Positions 6,979 through 16,175 of a stretch of DNA of 34,016 nt are shown piece by piece. How positions within the stretch are numbered: position 1 is the stretch's first letter; the number at the start of each line of letters is the position of its first letter. The position numbers were made by a program, and so were the translations under genes. The stretch spans positions 1 through 34,016 of the forward strand of contig JARGNZ010000029.1 of the NCBI GenBank assembly GCA_029209985.1, read 5' to 3'. The notes beneath the pieces are model-generated. The model saw only the letters and a program-made list of their open reading frames with translations. It was not told the origin of the DNA and did no database searches. Source of the stretch: Parvibaculaceae bacterium (GTDB lineage Bacteria > Pseudomonadota > Alphaproteobacteria > Parvibaculales > Parvibaculaceae).

Positions 6979-9120
6979 TTAGTAGCTGATGGAATATCCA
7001 ACCCAGAGGCTACGTCCATAATCGGCGACTGGGAAACCACGGATGGCGCTTGCAGTTGGGTTCATTTGTGAACGGTCGAATAGATTGTTCACCCCGGCTG
7101 TCACCGTGCCCTCACCAAGATCGTATGATGCTTGCATGTTGACTGTGATGGTTTCGTCCACGTCTGAGCCTGTCACTTTGTTGCGTTGGCCAGTGTAGAC
7201 CAAATCGCCGCCTAGCTTCATCCCAAAATCGAATTGGTAATCGGCAAAGAGGGTTGCCGTGAAAGGCGCCACGATACGGTTGTTTGGCAACCAGTCATCG
7301 ATGTCCCCATCGTCGTCACTGTCGTAACGGCCTTCGGTGTAGCTAAGGACTGTGCCGACTTGGAGAGTGGAAGACACATCATACTCTGCGTTCAACTCAG
7401 CACCCCATAGCTCTTCTTTTTGCTGGCTTACTTCGTTGGTGGCGGCGTCGAAGGTTGTGCCTTCTTCAGAGGTGGACAGGAACACCGCACCAGAGAGGGC
7501 CAATGGCCCTTTTGAATAACGAGCACCCACTTCATATGTATCAACAATCTGCGCTTCTGGCGCAATGTTGGCATAGGAAATAGGTGTTGTGTCAAATGGG
7601 TTGGCGTTCATCGCGCGCCGGGTAAAGCCGCCCACATCTGGAATGGAGAAGCCTTGGCTAAATTTTGCGAAGAGATCAACATCTTCGGTTGGGTGGAAAA
7701 CAGCGCCAACGTTGAACACGGTTGCTGCATAGTCTACTTCGGTGCCGATGACATCAACGGCTGGCAAAACGTACCCAGCAAATGCATATACGGCGGGACG
7801 GTTGAAGCTTTTCACGTCTAGGAAGAATTTTTCGTAGCGAATGCCTGCGCTCAGGTCAAACTTCTTGCCGAGGGGAACTTGTGCTTGGGCAAAGAAAGCC
7901 AAGCTGTCTTGTTCCATCGGCGCGATGATGTCGCGGCCATCTAGAATTTCTTGTGAGACATTGTCGTGGCCATAGTCAGAACCATAGGTAAGGGTGGCTC
8001 CTTCAACAACTGAGCTGAGGTCTGAGTTCAGAGTGAGGCGTACCCCATATTGCTCTGTGAACAGAACGGATTGGCCGTTCGGGTCAACAGGATCAAGCGG
8101 GTCGCCGGAATAATAGACCAGTGAGTTTGCAGCTGAAACAGGTGCATATGCCGCACGGCGTTCGCTTTCGCTGTAATATGGCGTAATTTTAATTTCGGCA
8201 AAATCGAACGAGGTGTTTGTATAGGCCAGAGAAATGGTTTTGGTGCCGTCGTAGACATTTTGGCCTGTGTATGTAGAGCCGTAGTCGACGCTAACAGGAT
8301 CGGTTGTGTAGTCTGTGTAGTGTTCGATGTCTTGTTCGAGGCGATAGAGGCTCGCGTTCAATTCAAAGTCGTGATTGCCTTGGCCGTAATCAGCGGCAAG
8401 GTTAAGGGAGTATCGGTCGAAGTTGTCGCCCCCCCCTTGGCCGAGCAAGGGGTCGCTCGGGCTGAGATTACCTTTTGCATCGAAACGGTCGCCTAGCACA
8501 GTGTACCCAGCACCCAAACGTATGCCGAAGTCTTCGCCCCGATGAGCGACGCTAACGGCAACGTCTGTGCTGAGGCTGTCACCTACGTCTGCATCTTGGG
8601 CTGAGAGGCGAATGTCGCCGGTGAAGTGTGTACCTTTTTTCCCTGCGCCTTTTGTCACGATGTTAATCAAGCCGCCGGTTGCCCCATTGCCGAAGAGCGC
8701 GTTGGAGCCTTTGATCACTTCAACCGATTCAATGGAAAAGGGATCGATCAATGCAAGGTCCCGACTGAAACCGCGTAGCTCGCTTGACCGTGGCACGCCG
8801 TTGACAAGGAATTGCACATTCCGGCCCCGCATGTCTTGGCTTGCGCCTGAGATGGTGCCGTTGCCCGGTGCAAAGCCTGCAACGTAGCGCCCTAGAATGT
8901 CTGAAAGGCTGATGCCAGTTGCGAGGCGCTGTGTAATTTCGTCGCCAGAAATCACTTCAATGGTGCCCGGTGTCGCTGACAAATCTGTGTCAGAACGTGT
9001 GGCCGAAACATGAATGGGATCAAGTTCTACAACATCTGGCTCGGCAGCCATTGTGGGCTGGCTTGCTAGAACAACGGCTAATGTGAGGAGCGATGCCTGA
9101 CCTAAAAGTACTCTATTCAT
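6979..9120 (-). CDS. TonB-dependent siderophore receptor
   Basis: A 713-residue outer-membrane receptor. It has a signal peptide with hydrophobic core LLTLAVVLAS and a likely cleavage site near residue 25 (QPTMA-AEPD). A TonB-box-like segment follows (VELDPIHVSA, 31-40), then the plug domain (GTIEVISGDEITQ, DMRGRNVQFLVNGVPR, ESVEVIKGSNALFGNGATGG). The rest is an alternating beta-strand pattern ending in the aromatic-rich SLWVGYSISY, as expected for a 22-strand barrel. The start ATG has AAAGGA upstream. The receptor imports a ferric chelate using TonB energy. It follows the MFS permease gene by 37 nt and precedes the reductase gene, a complete uptake route. Which siderophore it binds is not visible. 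Confidence 0.95.
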   Translation of the reverse strand: MNRVLLGQASLLTLAVVLASQPTMAAEPDVVELDPIHVSATRSDTDLSATPGTIEVISGDEITQRLATGISLSDILGRYVAGFAPGNGTISGASQDMRGRNVQFLVNGVPRSSELRGFSRDLALIDPFSIESVEVIKGSNALFGNGATGGLINIVTKGAGKKGTHFTGDIRLSAQDADVGDSLSTDVAVSVAHRGEDFGIRLGAGYTVLGDRFDAKGNLSPSDPLLGQGGGDNFDRYSLNLAADYGQGNHDFELNASLYRLEQDIEHYTDYTTDPVSVDYGSTYTGQNVYDGTKTISLAYTNTSFDFAEIKITPYYSESERRAAYAPVSAANSLVYYSGDPLDPVDPNGQSVLFTEQYGVRLTLNSDLSSVVEGATLTYGSDYGHDNVSQEILDGRDIIAPMEQDSLAFFAQAQVPLGKKFDLSAGIRYEKFFLDVKSFNRPAVYAFAGYVLPAVDVIGTEVDYAATVFNVGAVFHPTEDVDLFAKFSQGFSIPDVGGFTRRAMNANPFDTTPISYANIAPEAQIVDTYEVGARYSKGPLALSGAVFLSTSEEGTTFDAATNEVSQQKEELWGAELNAEYDVSSTLQVGTVLSYTEGRYDSDDDGDIDDWLPNNRIVAPFTATLFADYQFDFGMKLGGDLVYTGQRNKVTGSDVDETITVNMQASYDLGEGTVTAGVNNLFDRSQMNPTASAIRGFPVADYGRSLWVGYSISY

Positions 9121-9157
9121 ACTGTGTCCTTTGTGAGACTGGAGATAGTGAGCTGGC

Positions 9158-10408
9158 TTAATGCGCAGGCTGACTATTTAGAGAGGGAGTTTCTTTCCCC
9201 ATATCGATCACTTGGCGACCGAGGCGCATGGCCCAGATCCCTGTGACGATTGAGAGGAAGGTTGCGAGTGAGAAGAGTGAGATGTAGCCATAATGTTGGC
9301 CGAACCAACCGGCGAAAAGCGAGCCGAACATATACATCGACACATTGGCGCTGGAGAGGATGGTGAAATCTGTGCCAGCTTGATTGAGTGAGGCTACCCT
9401 CATGAAGGCGGTGTAAAGACCAACAATTTCCATGTACCGACTAAATGTATTGAGCAGGCTTAGGCCGATGAGAAGTTCCAGAGGTAAGCCCTGATAGGCG
9501 GCGAGCACATAGCCGGCAAAGCAAAGGGTCCGCAGGGTGATGATGGTCCATAAAAACCCTCCCAGCCCCATGCCCAGAATGAGCATCATGCCAAGGGTTG
9601 ATCCGACAAGGCCGACAACGGCGGCACCGCCGCCTGAAATTATGCCGATTTGAGTAAGGGAAAAGTTCAGATCAACGAGGAATGCTTGCTCAACGGCTTT
9701 GATAAGCCCTTCGGGCACACGGAACAGAAGCGCAAACCCTAAAATGGCGACCGTTTCTTTGCGGGCAAAGAAGGCTTTAAAGGAGGGCTTGGGCGCGGTT
9801 GTTTCTGAGGGGGCGCTACGGCGGCCGGTTTGTTCATTAATAAAGAAGACCGGCAAAATGGCGAGCGCAGAAAGTGCGCCTACAGAAAGAACAGAAAACT
9901 CCCATCCCACGATATCGTAGATGAAAAGGGTGAGCGACCCACCAATTAAGACACCGGCGGCGATTGCGCCTCCTTGGATGGCATTGCCGATCGGTTGTTG
10001 TTCGGGAGTGAGGTGCTCTACAGCATAGCCGTCGGTGGCAATGTCTTGGGTGGCAGCTGCAAAAGACATGAGCAAGAGGACAGGGAAAAAATATTCGACC
10101 TGTTCGAGCGGATCAAATTGAGAGAGGGTGACAATCGTGGCCAGCACAACAAGTTGGGTGGTGATGATCCAACCTTTGCGGCCACTTAAAAGAGGGGGGC
10201 GATATTTATCGAGCAGGGGGGCCCATAGGAATTTGAAGACCCATGGGGCCATCAAAATGCCAAAGGCACCAATCATCTGCAGGTCAACACCGCGCGCGCG
10301 TAGAATGGGGGGGAAGGCGGCGGCGACCAAATAGAGGGGGATGGCTTGTCCGACATACAGGCCAATCAAGGTTACCCAAATACTGATTGGCAATGTGCTT
10401 TTCGTCAC
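9158..10408 (-). CDS. MFS permease of the RhtX/FptX/AmpG type, probable ferric-siderophore inner-membrane importer
   Basis: A 416-residue protein with about 12 membrane segments. The early loop (LWAPLLDKYRPPLLSGRKGW) and the AAATQDIATDGYAVEHL segment are typical of the AmpG/acetyl-CoA transporter branch of the MFS, to which the single-component siderophore permeases RhtX and FptX belong. The start is GTG at 10406-10408, with AAGGGGG 5-6 nt upstream. Placed first in an operon with a TonB receptor and a siderophore reductase, and behind an iron-type operator, it most likely moves the ferric siderophore across the inner membrane in place of an ABC importer. Muropeptide transport (AmpG proper) is less likely in this context. 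Confidence 0.82.
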   Translation of the reverse strand: MTKSTLPISIWVTLIGLYVGQAIPLYLVAAAFPPILRARGVDLQMIGAFGILMAPWVFKFLWAPLLDKYRPPLLSGRKGWIITTQLVVLATIVTLSQFDPLEQVEYFFPVLLLMSFAAATQDIATDGYAVEHLTPEQQPIGNAIQGGAIAAGVLIGGSLTLFIYDIVGWEFSVLSVGALSALAILPVFFINEQTGRRSAPSETTAPKPSFKAFFARKETVAILGFALLFRVPEGLIKAVEQAFLVDLNFSLTQIGIISGGGAAVVGLVGSTLGMMLILGMGLGGFLWTIITLRTLCFAGYVLAAYQGLPLELLIGLSLLNTFSRYMEIVGLYTAFMRVASLNQAGTDFTILSSANVSMYMFGSLFAGWFGQHYGYISLFSLATFLSIVTGIWAMRLGRQVIDMGKETPSLNSQPAH

Positions 10409-10458
10409 GCAGGCCCCCTTGCGTTATGCCAGCGTTCACGCGCTGATCCATTTTTGAT

Positions 10459-10477
10459 AATAAGTATGCAACTTATT
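10459..10477. promoter_or_regulatory. Fur-type operator candidate upstream of the siderophore operon
   Basis: Inverted repeat AATAAGT-ATGCA-ACTTATT, embedded in a longer A/T-rich stretch (TTGATAATAAGTATGC and onward), about 50 nt upstream of the permease GTG. Symmetry, length and composition resemble Fur-family binding sites (GATAATNATTATC-like), and position before an iron uptake operon supports iron repression. In alphaproteobacteria other iron regulators (Irr, RirA) also occur, so the cognate protein is not settled by sequence. Confidence 0.65.
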
Positions 10478-10500
10478 CTTATCTGTGAATTGGAGTCAAT

Positions 10501-10617
10501 ATGACAAGTGAGAGCACGGCTTTGAGGCGGGGAAGCTGTTGCGTAAGCGCTACACTGGAGCGGGTGAGCCAAGCCTATAGGTCTGGAAAGGGGGCGGCGC
10601 AGGCCATTCCCCCTTAG
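10501..10617 (+). CDS. Possible 38-aa ORF opposite the iron operon, low support
   Basis: A plus-strand ORF of 38 codons begins at ATG 10501, 5 nt after GGAG and 23 nt after the iron operator, and ends at TAG 10615-10617. The peptide (MTSESTALRRGSCCVSATLE...) has no recognisable domain. The start signals are good and the location could give iron-regulated divergent expression, but an ORF this short may arise by chance. The rest of 10409-10650 has no other feature. Confidence 0.2.
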   Translation: MTSESTALRRGSCCVSATLERVSQAYRSGKGAAQAIPP

Positions 10618-10650
10618 ATCCGTTGAGGTCTGCCTGAAATCATCTTGAGA

Positions 10651-11841
10651 TTAACTGGCGATTTGGCTGGCTTTGATTTTTTCTGACTCAGATTTGAGTT
10701 GGCCGCAGGCGGCCATGATATCGCGGCCCCGGGGGCGGCGGATCGGGCTTGCATATCCGGCGGCGTTGACGATATCGCCGAACACCTCAATTTGCTCCCA
10801 TTCAGAACATTCGTAAGGGGAGCCGGGCCATGCGTTGAAGGGAATGAGGTTGATCTTGGCAGGAATGCCTTTGAGCAGACGCACCAATGCACGGGCATCT
10901 TGTTCGCTGTCATTCACATCTTTCAGCATGACATATTCGAAAGTGATCCGACGTGAGTTGGAGAGGCCGGGAAACTCCCGACATGCTGTGAGCAATTGCT
11001 TGAGGTCGTACTTCTTATTCAATGGGACCAGCTCATCGCGTACTTTGTCGTTGGGGGCGTGCAGAGAAATGGCCAGCATACAGCCGATTTCTGTTCCCAC
11101 GCGCTCAATCATTGGCACGACGCCTGAGGTGGACAAGGTGATGCGGCGTTTGGAGATGGATAGGCCTTCCCCGTCCGCGATCATATTGACCGCCTGTTTC
11201 ACCTCGTCGAAATTATAAAGCGGTTCTCCCATGCCCATAAGCACGATGTTGGAGAGCTGACGCCCTTCAAGGGGGGTGGGCCATTCGCCCAAGGCATCAC
11301 GGGCGATCAGCACCTGCGCAATAATTTCGCCAGCGGTGAGGTTGCGCACCATTTTTTGCGTGCCTGTGTGGCAGAACGTGCAATTGAGTGTGCAGCCTAC
11401 TTGGGAGGAGACGCAGAGGGTGCCCCGGTCCGCCTCGGGAATGTAGACAACTTCTACTTCAGGAGCAGGAATGCGGGGGTTGGTTGAGGGCAAACGGACC
11501 AGCCATTTGCGGGTGCCGTCTTTGGAAATTTGTTCGGTGATGATTTCCGGGCGTTCAAGGGTGAATTCTTGCGCGAGCTGGGCACGTAAGTCTTTGGACA
11601 GGGTGGTGATGTCGTCAAATGTCGTGTGCCCCTGATTGTAAAGGGCGCTCCAAAGCTGGCCTGTGCGCATACGAATTTGTTTTGGCGCGATGCCAATTTT
11701 TGCAAGCTCTTCGCCTAGCTGTGTGCGGTCTAGGCCGATCAGATTGATTTTGGGCGTGCTTTCTTCAACCTGAGGCGCGCTTGTGAGCGCATTCTCAGTC
11801 AAAGAGGGTGTTTCGGCTTTAGACAGCTCAATTTCGCTCAT
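10651..11841 (-). CDS. rlmN: Dual-specificity 23S rRNA A2503 / tRNA A37 C2-methyltransferase
   Basis: A radical-SAM enzyme that methylates C2 of adenosine 2503 in 23S rRNA and of A37 in certain tRNAs. In the 396-residue protein the iron-sulfur motif CxxxCxxC is C150-TLN-C154-TF-C157, inside [20 protein letters not shown]. The catalytic second cysteine is in [12 protein letters not shown] (Cys379). The GMGEPL and SLHAPND segments are also typical. I chose ATG 11839-11841; a TTG 9 nt upstream would add three residues. An N-terminal extension of about 30 residues before the conserved [10 protein letters not shown] is low-complexity but common in alphaproteobacterial homologues. It appears monocistronic. 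Confidence 0.95.
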   Translation of the reverse strand: MSEIELSKAETPSLTENALTSAPQVEESTPKINLIGLDRTQLGEELAKIGIAPKQIRMRTGQLWSALYNQGHTTFDDITTLSKDLRAQLAQEFTLERPEIITEQISKDGTRKWLVRLPSTNPRIPAPEVEVVYIPEADRGTLCVSSQVGCTLNCTFCHTGTQKMVRNLTAGEIIAQVLIARDALGEWPTPLEGRQLSNIVLMGMGEPLYNFDEVKQAVNMIADGEGLSISKRRITLSTSGVVPMIERVGTEIGCMLAISLHAPNDKVRDELVPLNKKYDLKQLLTACREFPGLSNSRRITFEYVMLKDVNDSEQDARALVRLLKGIPAKINLIPFNAWPGSPYECSEWEQIEVFGDIVNAAGYASPIRRPRGRDIMAACGQLKSESEKIKASQIAS

Positions 11842-12085
11842 GATCTTCAACTTTATTCTGGTCGGTTATCTTTAGATAGCGGGTTTGTGCGACATCCCTT
11901 ATGGCGGGGGCTTCATCCGCTGACCCTTTTATTTGGCGGAGGGCCGCGTTACGCCGGGCGCTCACATTTTGTCGGGAGGGCCTTGCTTATCGCTGTTGGG
12001 CGGGTTGTAGCAGAAAATTTGTTAAACGCCAATGGGACATCCTCCTACCGCCAAAATGCCAAAACAGCCAAACGCCAATACAACA

Positions 12086-12119
12086 ATGGGCACCTCCGTT
12101 GTCGTTTGGAGATGCCCAT
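12086..12119 (-). terminator. Probable terminator of the IalB-like gene
   Basis: Arms ATGGGCACCTCC and GGAGATGCCCAT (one mismatch) enclose a 10-nt loop, about 40 nt after the minus-strand gene ending at 12159. On that strand it is followed by TGTTGTATTGG, only moderately U-rich. The rest of 11842-12158 (about 300 bp between the rlmN start and this gene) holds no gene I can support. A plus-strand ORF there lacks protein-like composition. Confidence 0.5.
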
Positions 12120-12158
12120 TGGGTAATCTGTCAGTTTTCAGCTGTTTTCGGCGCGGGC

Positions 12159-12839
12159 CTATTTACATGCTGCATCGATGCGCTTGAGGGCAGCGGTGAC
12201 GCCGGACAATGAATAGGTGTCTGTGGTGAGCGTGCCCCGTTTGGACGTGCCTTTGATTGTCATTGAACTGCCTGCGCGCATTGATTTTACCATGCGGGCT
12301 TCGTCACCGGTTGCTTCCAACCAAGCCCAATGGGCGACTTCGCCGCCATCTTTGACGCCGGTGAACATTTGGAATTTTTTGTCGCCAATTTTTACGAAAG
12401 GCCGACTTTTACTGTCGTAGATGTAGCCTGCCCGTGTTGAAATTTCATTGCGGACATTTTGCGATGGTCGGTGGGTCAGCATTACAAATACGTCGCCGCG
12501 ATTGGCATTGCGGGGGGCCATTTTGGTAGGTTCTGACATGACGTAGCAAATGCGTCCTGCTCCGCTGCCGTAGACGTAGGCATTCCACTGTTTGAATTTG
12601 CCCAGTAGTTTTGGTTCAGCGGCTTGTGCGCTTGCCAGCGGGGTCAGCACGGCGGCGAGCATAAGCGAGGCGCCCAAAACTGTTTTGACCAGAGCTGATC
12701 TGACCAGAGCTGTTTTAACTTGGGCTGTTTTAACTTGGGCTGATTTCACGGTAATGGCCTTCCCCAAAGATGTATCGTTCAATGCGCGTGGTGCGATGGA
12801 ACTAGAGTTCTGGTCGGTACGTATAAAGTGTCGCGTCAT
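12159..12839 (-). CDS. IalB-family (invasion-associated locus B) secreted protein
   Basis: A 226-residue exported protein. The mature part (AEPKLLGKFKQWNAYVYGSG, then GRICYVMSEPTKM, GDVFVMLTHRPSQN, GYIYDSKSRPFVKIGDKKFQMF) matches the IalB pattern common in alphaproteobacteria. The family is a periplasmic or surface beta-protein of unclear biochemical role, first described in Bartonella. The N-terminus is unusual: about 35 polar residues precede a pentapeptide repeat (K-[ST]-A-x-V type) and then the hydrophobic core VLGASLMLAAVLTPLASAQA. The start is uncertain. I used ATG 12837-12839; TTG 12843-12845 is possible. A start inside or after the repeat would give a more normal signal peptide. It appears to be transcribed alone. 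Confidence 0.8.
   Translation of the reverse strand: MTRHFIRTDQNSSSIAPRALNDTSLGKAITVKSAQVKTAQVKTALVRSALVKTVLGASLMLAAVLTPLASAQAAEPKLLGKFKQWNAYVYGSGAGRICYVMSEPTKMAPRNANRGDVFVMLTHRPSQNVRNEISTRAGYIYDSKSRPFVKIGDKKFQMFTGVKDGGEVAHWAWLEATGDEARMVKSMRAGSSMTIKGTSKRGTLTTDTYSLSGVTAALKRIDAACK
12682..12741. repeat. 15-bp tandem repeat within the IalB-like signal region
   Basis: Four 15-bp units: 12682-12696, 12697-12711, 12712-12726 and 12727-12741. The last two are identical (GTTTTAACTTGGGCT), and the first two share TGACCAGAGCT. A fifth diverged unit begins at 12742. On the minus strand they encode the pentapeptides in SAQVKTAQVKTALVRSALVK. Because 15 is divisible by three, copy changes keep the frame but alter the n-region of the signal peptide. 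Confidence 0.85.
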
Positions 12840-12945
12840 TTCCAAATCGTAATCTCTCTGGCTCGGCAGTTCACTTGCAGGGAGCTTAGCGGCGCAGAAG
12901 GTTAATTTCCACCCGCTCCTATTCGATTTCGATCAATTTTTGCTT

Positions 12946-15489
12946 TTATTCGTCGTGTGAAGGCAGGTTGCCATCCAGTTTAGGCGGAATTGTGTCTGCT
13001 TTGTGTGTCTTCTCGTCTTTGCCGGGGCCGTTATGGGTGTCAGCAAAGTGCACTGTGCGTTGTGGGAATGGGATCTCGATACCGGCTTCGCGGAACAATT
13101 GATCAATTTTGAAGCGCAGGTCGCTCAGGGTTGTGATTCGAGAGGAGATGACATTGGTAAAGCAGCGCAATTGGAAATTGAGGCTGGAGTCCCCGAAGTC
13201 TAAAAATAGTACGTCCGCAAGGGGGTAGCGTATGATCCGTGGATGGCTATGTGCAGCTTGGAGCAGGAGTTCTTTCACCAATGCGGTGTCTGAGCCGTAG
13301 GCAACGCCAATGGTCAACTCAATACGGCCCACGGTGTCGGTGTGAGTCCAGTTGATGACTGAGGTTGCCACAAGGTCGGCGTTCGGGATCATGACTTCGG
13401 CATTCTGGAAAGTTAGAATCTCGGTCCGTCTCACGTTGATATGCGTCACATGACCCATCGTTTTGTCTATTTCAATGAGGTCGCCGACTTTAATGGGGCG
13501 TTCAAATAAGAGAATCAGCCCGGAGACAAAGTTGTTTGCGATGGTTTGTAAGCCAAACCCAATGCCCACAGAGAGCGCCCCTGCAATGATGATGAGATTT
13601 TGTAGCTCTATGCCAAAGGCGAGGGCTGCCAGCAGGGTGGCAGCAACCAGGCCGATATAGCCAAAGACCGTGATGATTGAATATTGCACCCCTTTGTCGA
13701 GGCGTGTTTGGGGCAGCAGATTGTTTTGGAGGATGCGCCGGGCTAAGCGGAACAATAACCACACAATGAAGAACACCAATAAGGCATCGAAGACATCGAT
13801 CAGTCCGATTGTCGCATTGCCAATTTGAATGGCGTTGAGCTGATTGAATATAACGGCGCCGATGTCTTCTAGGGGCAGGCCCCACGCTCTGGAGATTGGA
13901 ATAAGGGCGAGGGCTGCAACACCAAAACGGATGAAACCGCTGATCCAAAAGAGAATGGTTTGGCCACCCTCTTGGGTGAGGCGAAGACGGTCTTGGAGGT
14001 TTTCTTGACGGATTGCGACATCAATCCATTCTACTGCCAAGAGGCTGAGAGAATAGAAGAATGTCATCAGCAAGGCGGTTGAGATCAGGTTGCCGAATAG
14101 GAACTGAGACAGTTGGCTGTAGCCAAACAAGCTCGCCACAATGCTGGCAATGACGATGAGGGCGGTGACCAATCCAATGACGCGGATGATGGTTTTTTGG
14201 CGGCTAATGGTTTTGGCGAGTGCGGTTTGATCTTCAGCAGTTGTGGTGGGGGTGTTGGCATCGGGTTGGCGAACCACGGCGTTCGCGGTAATCCATTTCC
14301 TATCTAGTTTCCATAAGGAGGGTTGGAGCACATATAGGAAAGAAGCCCCCGCGACCACTGAATAGACGAGCACAATGAGAGATTTGAGCTCTGACATTTC
14401 TTGGCCTTGAGCCACATGGGTAAAAAACTGTTCTGCTGCAATGAGAATGGCAAGCCATGTGATGCGTCGCACAATGTGGCGCGCGCGTTTTGGAAATAAA
14501 GGGGCGACGCGCCAGTTGGGAAGGTCTGGGGTTAGGGCTGCCTTGGCAATGGCGGTGGTGAGGATGAAAATGACGGCGGCGATGCCCAGCCCGTTGGCGA
14601 TTTGGATCAGCTCGGGGGATGAGCTGGCGGTGCCGTTGATGGCCCATGACCATACGACGATGAGGGTGATGAGGGGGATAAGCCCGGTGGTGAGGGCGTC
14701 AACACTGGCCCCCATGAGGCGGCGGGTATAGCTGGGGGCGGCATTGGATAAGTCTCGGCCTGCGTATTGTTTGATCAGGCGGTTGCTAAGCTGGGCCAAG
14801 CCCCCTGCTAGAGTGATGACCAACAGCGGCTCTAACCAACTCCACACCGAGCCTGCATCGGCAAGGCGAGCTTGCCACCATACTTTTGGGCTTTCCCACA
14901 AATGCACAATGAGGGCACCTGTTTGTGAAATCGCGGTGGTGAGCGCAGTCCAGCTCAAGGGTGGAGTGGTTTTTGCTGAGAGGGAAATGATCAATGCGCT
15001 TTGGCTGGCAACCGTGAGGGCGCGCAGCAAGCTGTCGCAGCGGCGGAGAATAATTTGCATCTGGGCGGCGCGCCCCAAATAGTCCGAAATTTCAGATTCA
15101 AATTGGCGGCGTTGCTTTTTGACCTCTTTACTCTCGCTTGCATCGCCCTCTTGTGGGGCGGGGCCAAGGGCTGCAAGTAAGTCTTCTTGGTTGTCTGCGG
15201 CTTTTTGCAGTAAGGCGCGTTTGGCTTGGGCTTGGGCACGTATGTCGCTGATTTGCGTGCGAATTTCTGTGCCGTGTTGAAGGGCAAGCTCTGGGTCGGC
15301 TACTTGTTGCGCGGTTTGTGTGAGGGCTGCATCCCACGTTGCTAATTGACGTTTGAATTGCCATGCAGGTTCTGGGGTTGCGGCAAAAAGGGACGTGGAA
15401 AAAATCAGTAGCCCCAAGACAAAAGCAAAAGCGCCTGTCAGCACAGCTGAAAATGCAGGCTGGGTGCGGAGTGTTTGGGCGGGGCTCAT
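12946..15489 (-). CDS. Large MscS-type mechanosensitive channel with periplasmic N-terminal domain
   Basis: An 847-residue inner-membrane protein. It has a signal sequence (VLTGAFAFVLGLLIFSTSLF), then a helical, coiled-coil-rich periplasmic region to about residue 190 resembling DUF3772, then many membrane segments. The C-terminal MscS core includes the pore helix and beta-domain (GIGFGLQTIANNFVSGLILL, RPIKVGDLIEI, NAEVMIPNADLV). These channels release solutes on hypo-osmotic shock, which complements ectoine accumulation encoded earlier in the window, although the genes are not linked in one operon. I chose ATG 15487-15489, five codons inside the longest frame, because GAGAG lies 6 nt upstream and the outer ATG has no ribosome site. 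The tail (last 35 residues) is charged and low-complexity. Confidence 0.9.
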   Translation of the reverse strand: MSPAQTLRTQPAFSAVLTGAFAFVLGLLIFSTSLFAATPEPAWQFKRQLATWDAALTQTAQQVADPELALQHGTEIRTQISDIRAQAQAKRALLQKAADNQEDLLAALGPAPQEGDASESKEVKKQRRQFESEISDYLGRAAQMQIILRRCDSLLRALTVASQSALIISLSAKTTPPLSWTALTTAISQTGALIVHLWESPKVWWQARLADAGSVWSWLEPLLVITLAGGLAQLSNRLIKQYAGRDLSNAAPSYTRRLMGASVDALTTGLIPLITLIVVWSWAINGTASSSPELIQIANGLGIAAVIFILTTAIAKAALTPDLPNWRVAPLFPKRARHIVRRITWLAILIAAEQFFTHVAQGQEMSELKSLIVLVYSVVAGASFLYVLQPSLWKLDRKWITANAVVRQPDANTPTTTAEDQTALAKTISRQKTIIRVIGLVTALIVIASIVASLFGYSQLSQFLFGNLISTALLMTFFYSLSLLAVEWIDVAIRQENLQDRLRLTQEGGQTILFWISGFIRFGVAALALIPISRAWGLPLEDIGAVIFNQLNAIQIGNATIGLIDVFDALLVFFIVWLLFRLARRILQNNLLPQTRLDKGVQYSIITVFGYIGLVAATLLAALAFGIELQNLIIIAGALSVGIGFGLQTIANNFVSGLILLFERPIKVGDLIEIDKTMGHVTHINVRRTEILTFQNAEVMIPNADLVATSVINWTHTDTVGRIELTIGVAYGSDTALVKELLLQAAHSHPRIIRYPLADVLFLDFGDSSLNFQLRCFTNVISSRITTLSDLRFKIDQLFREAGIEIPFPQRTVHFADTHNGPGKDEKTHKADTIPPKLDGNLPSHDE

Positions 15490-15572
15490 GGGCGGCTCTC
15501 TCATTAAATCAAAATAAGGCTGATCGCGGTGTTGGCAGTCTAAATGTTTTTTTAATGCCCGCCAGTATTGCG

Positions 15573-16175
15573 TTATTGGTCGGTTTTGCTCTTGGCTGCA
15601 TTTGCCTCTTCGGCTTTGCGAGCTTTGATGCCGCGCCGTGAGAACCGTCCGCCGTGTTGGTGTTTCATGCGGGGTTCTTCAGGTCCGCCAGGCATGGTGG
15701 GGCGGGGGGGATAGTAACCGAGTGAGCGGATGCGATCATACATGACAACCGAGCCAGCGATTTGCACGTTGATGCAAAACTTTGTGGGAATTTTGATGAT
15801 GTAGTCGCACTTTTCCATCATCTCGTCTGACAAGCTGCCGCGTTCTGGCCCCATGACATATGCTGCTTGGGTGGGGTGGCGAAAGCTGGGCAAATCAATC
15901 GCATCATCGGTGAGTTCGACGCCCACCAGTTTACATTTGGCGGGCAGCACCATGTCGCCGACTGTCTTCCATTCATAATAGGGAATGTTGTTGGTTGATT
16001 TTGCCGTGTCAGAATGGGCGCCGCGCACGGCGTATTCTGCATTGACGTTAAAGACAAAGCTTGCCCCAAAAGCATGGCCAGACCGAATGAGGCTCCCCAT
16101 GTTCATTTTTTTCGAAATGCCTTCGGCTCCAATGCCAAAGAAGCCGCGCACGGGTTTTGGTTGGAAAACTGTCAT
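15573..16175 (-). CDS. SpoU/TrmH-family RNA 2'-O-methyltransferase
   Basis: A 200-residue SPOUT enzyme without an N-terminal substrate-binding domain. Motif 1 is NMGSLIRSG (25-33), motif 2 is AYVMGPERGSLSDEMM (105-120), and motif 3 is IKIPTKFCINVQIAGSVVMYDR (127-148), which form the knotted AdoMet site. The C-terminal 40 residues are basic (RMKHQHGGRFSRRGIKARKA), a likely RNA-binding tail. The exact tRNA or rRNA position modified cannot be assigned. It lies 83 nt upstream of the MscS-type gene on the same strand. Confidence 0.85.
   Translation of the reverse strand: MTVFQPKPVRGFFGIGAEGISKKMNMGSLIRSGHAFGASFVFNVNAEYAVRGAHSDTAKSTNNIPYYEWKTVGDMVLPAKCKLVGVELTDDAIDLPSFRHPTQAAYVMGPERGSLSDEMMEKCDYIIKIPTKFCINVQIAGSVVMYDRIRSLGYYPPRPTMPGGPEEPRMKHQHGGRFSRRGIKARKAEEANAAKSKTDQ

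Noticed and set aside
11887-12126. 79-codon plus-strand ORF between rlmN and the IalB-like gene
   Set aside because: Composition is arginine- and glycine-rich without domain pattern, and it runs through the terminator-like hairpin.
12592-12852. Plus-strand ORF with pentapeptide-repeat-like ADLTR units
   Set aside because: It is antisense to the IalB-like gene and the repeat pattern comes from the 15-bp tandem units; only about five units and no start signals.
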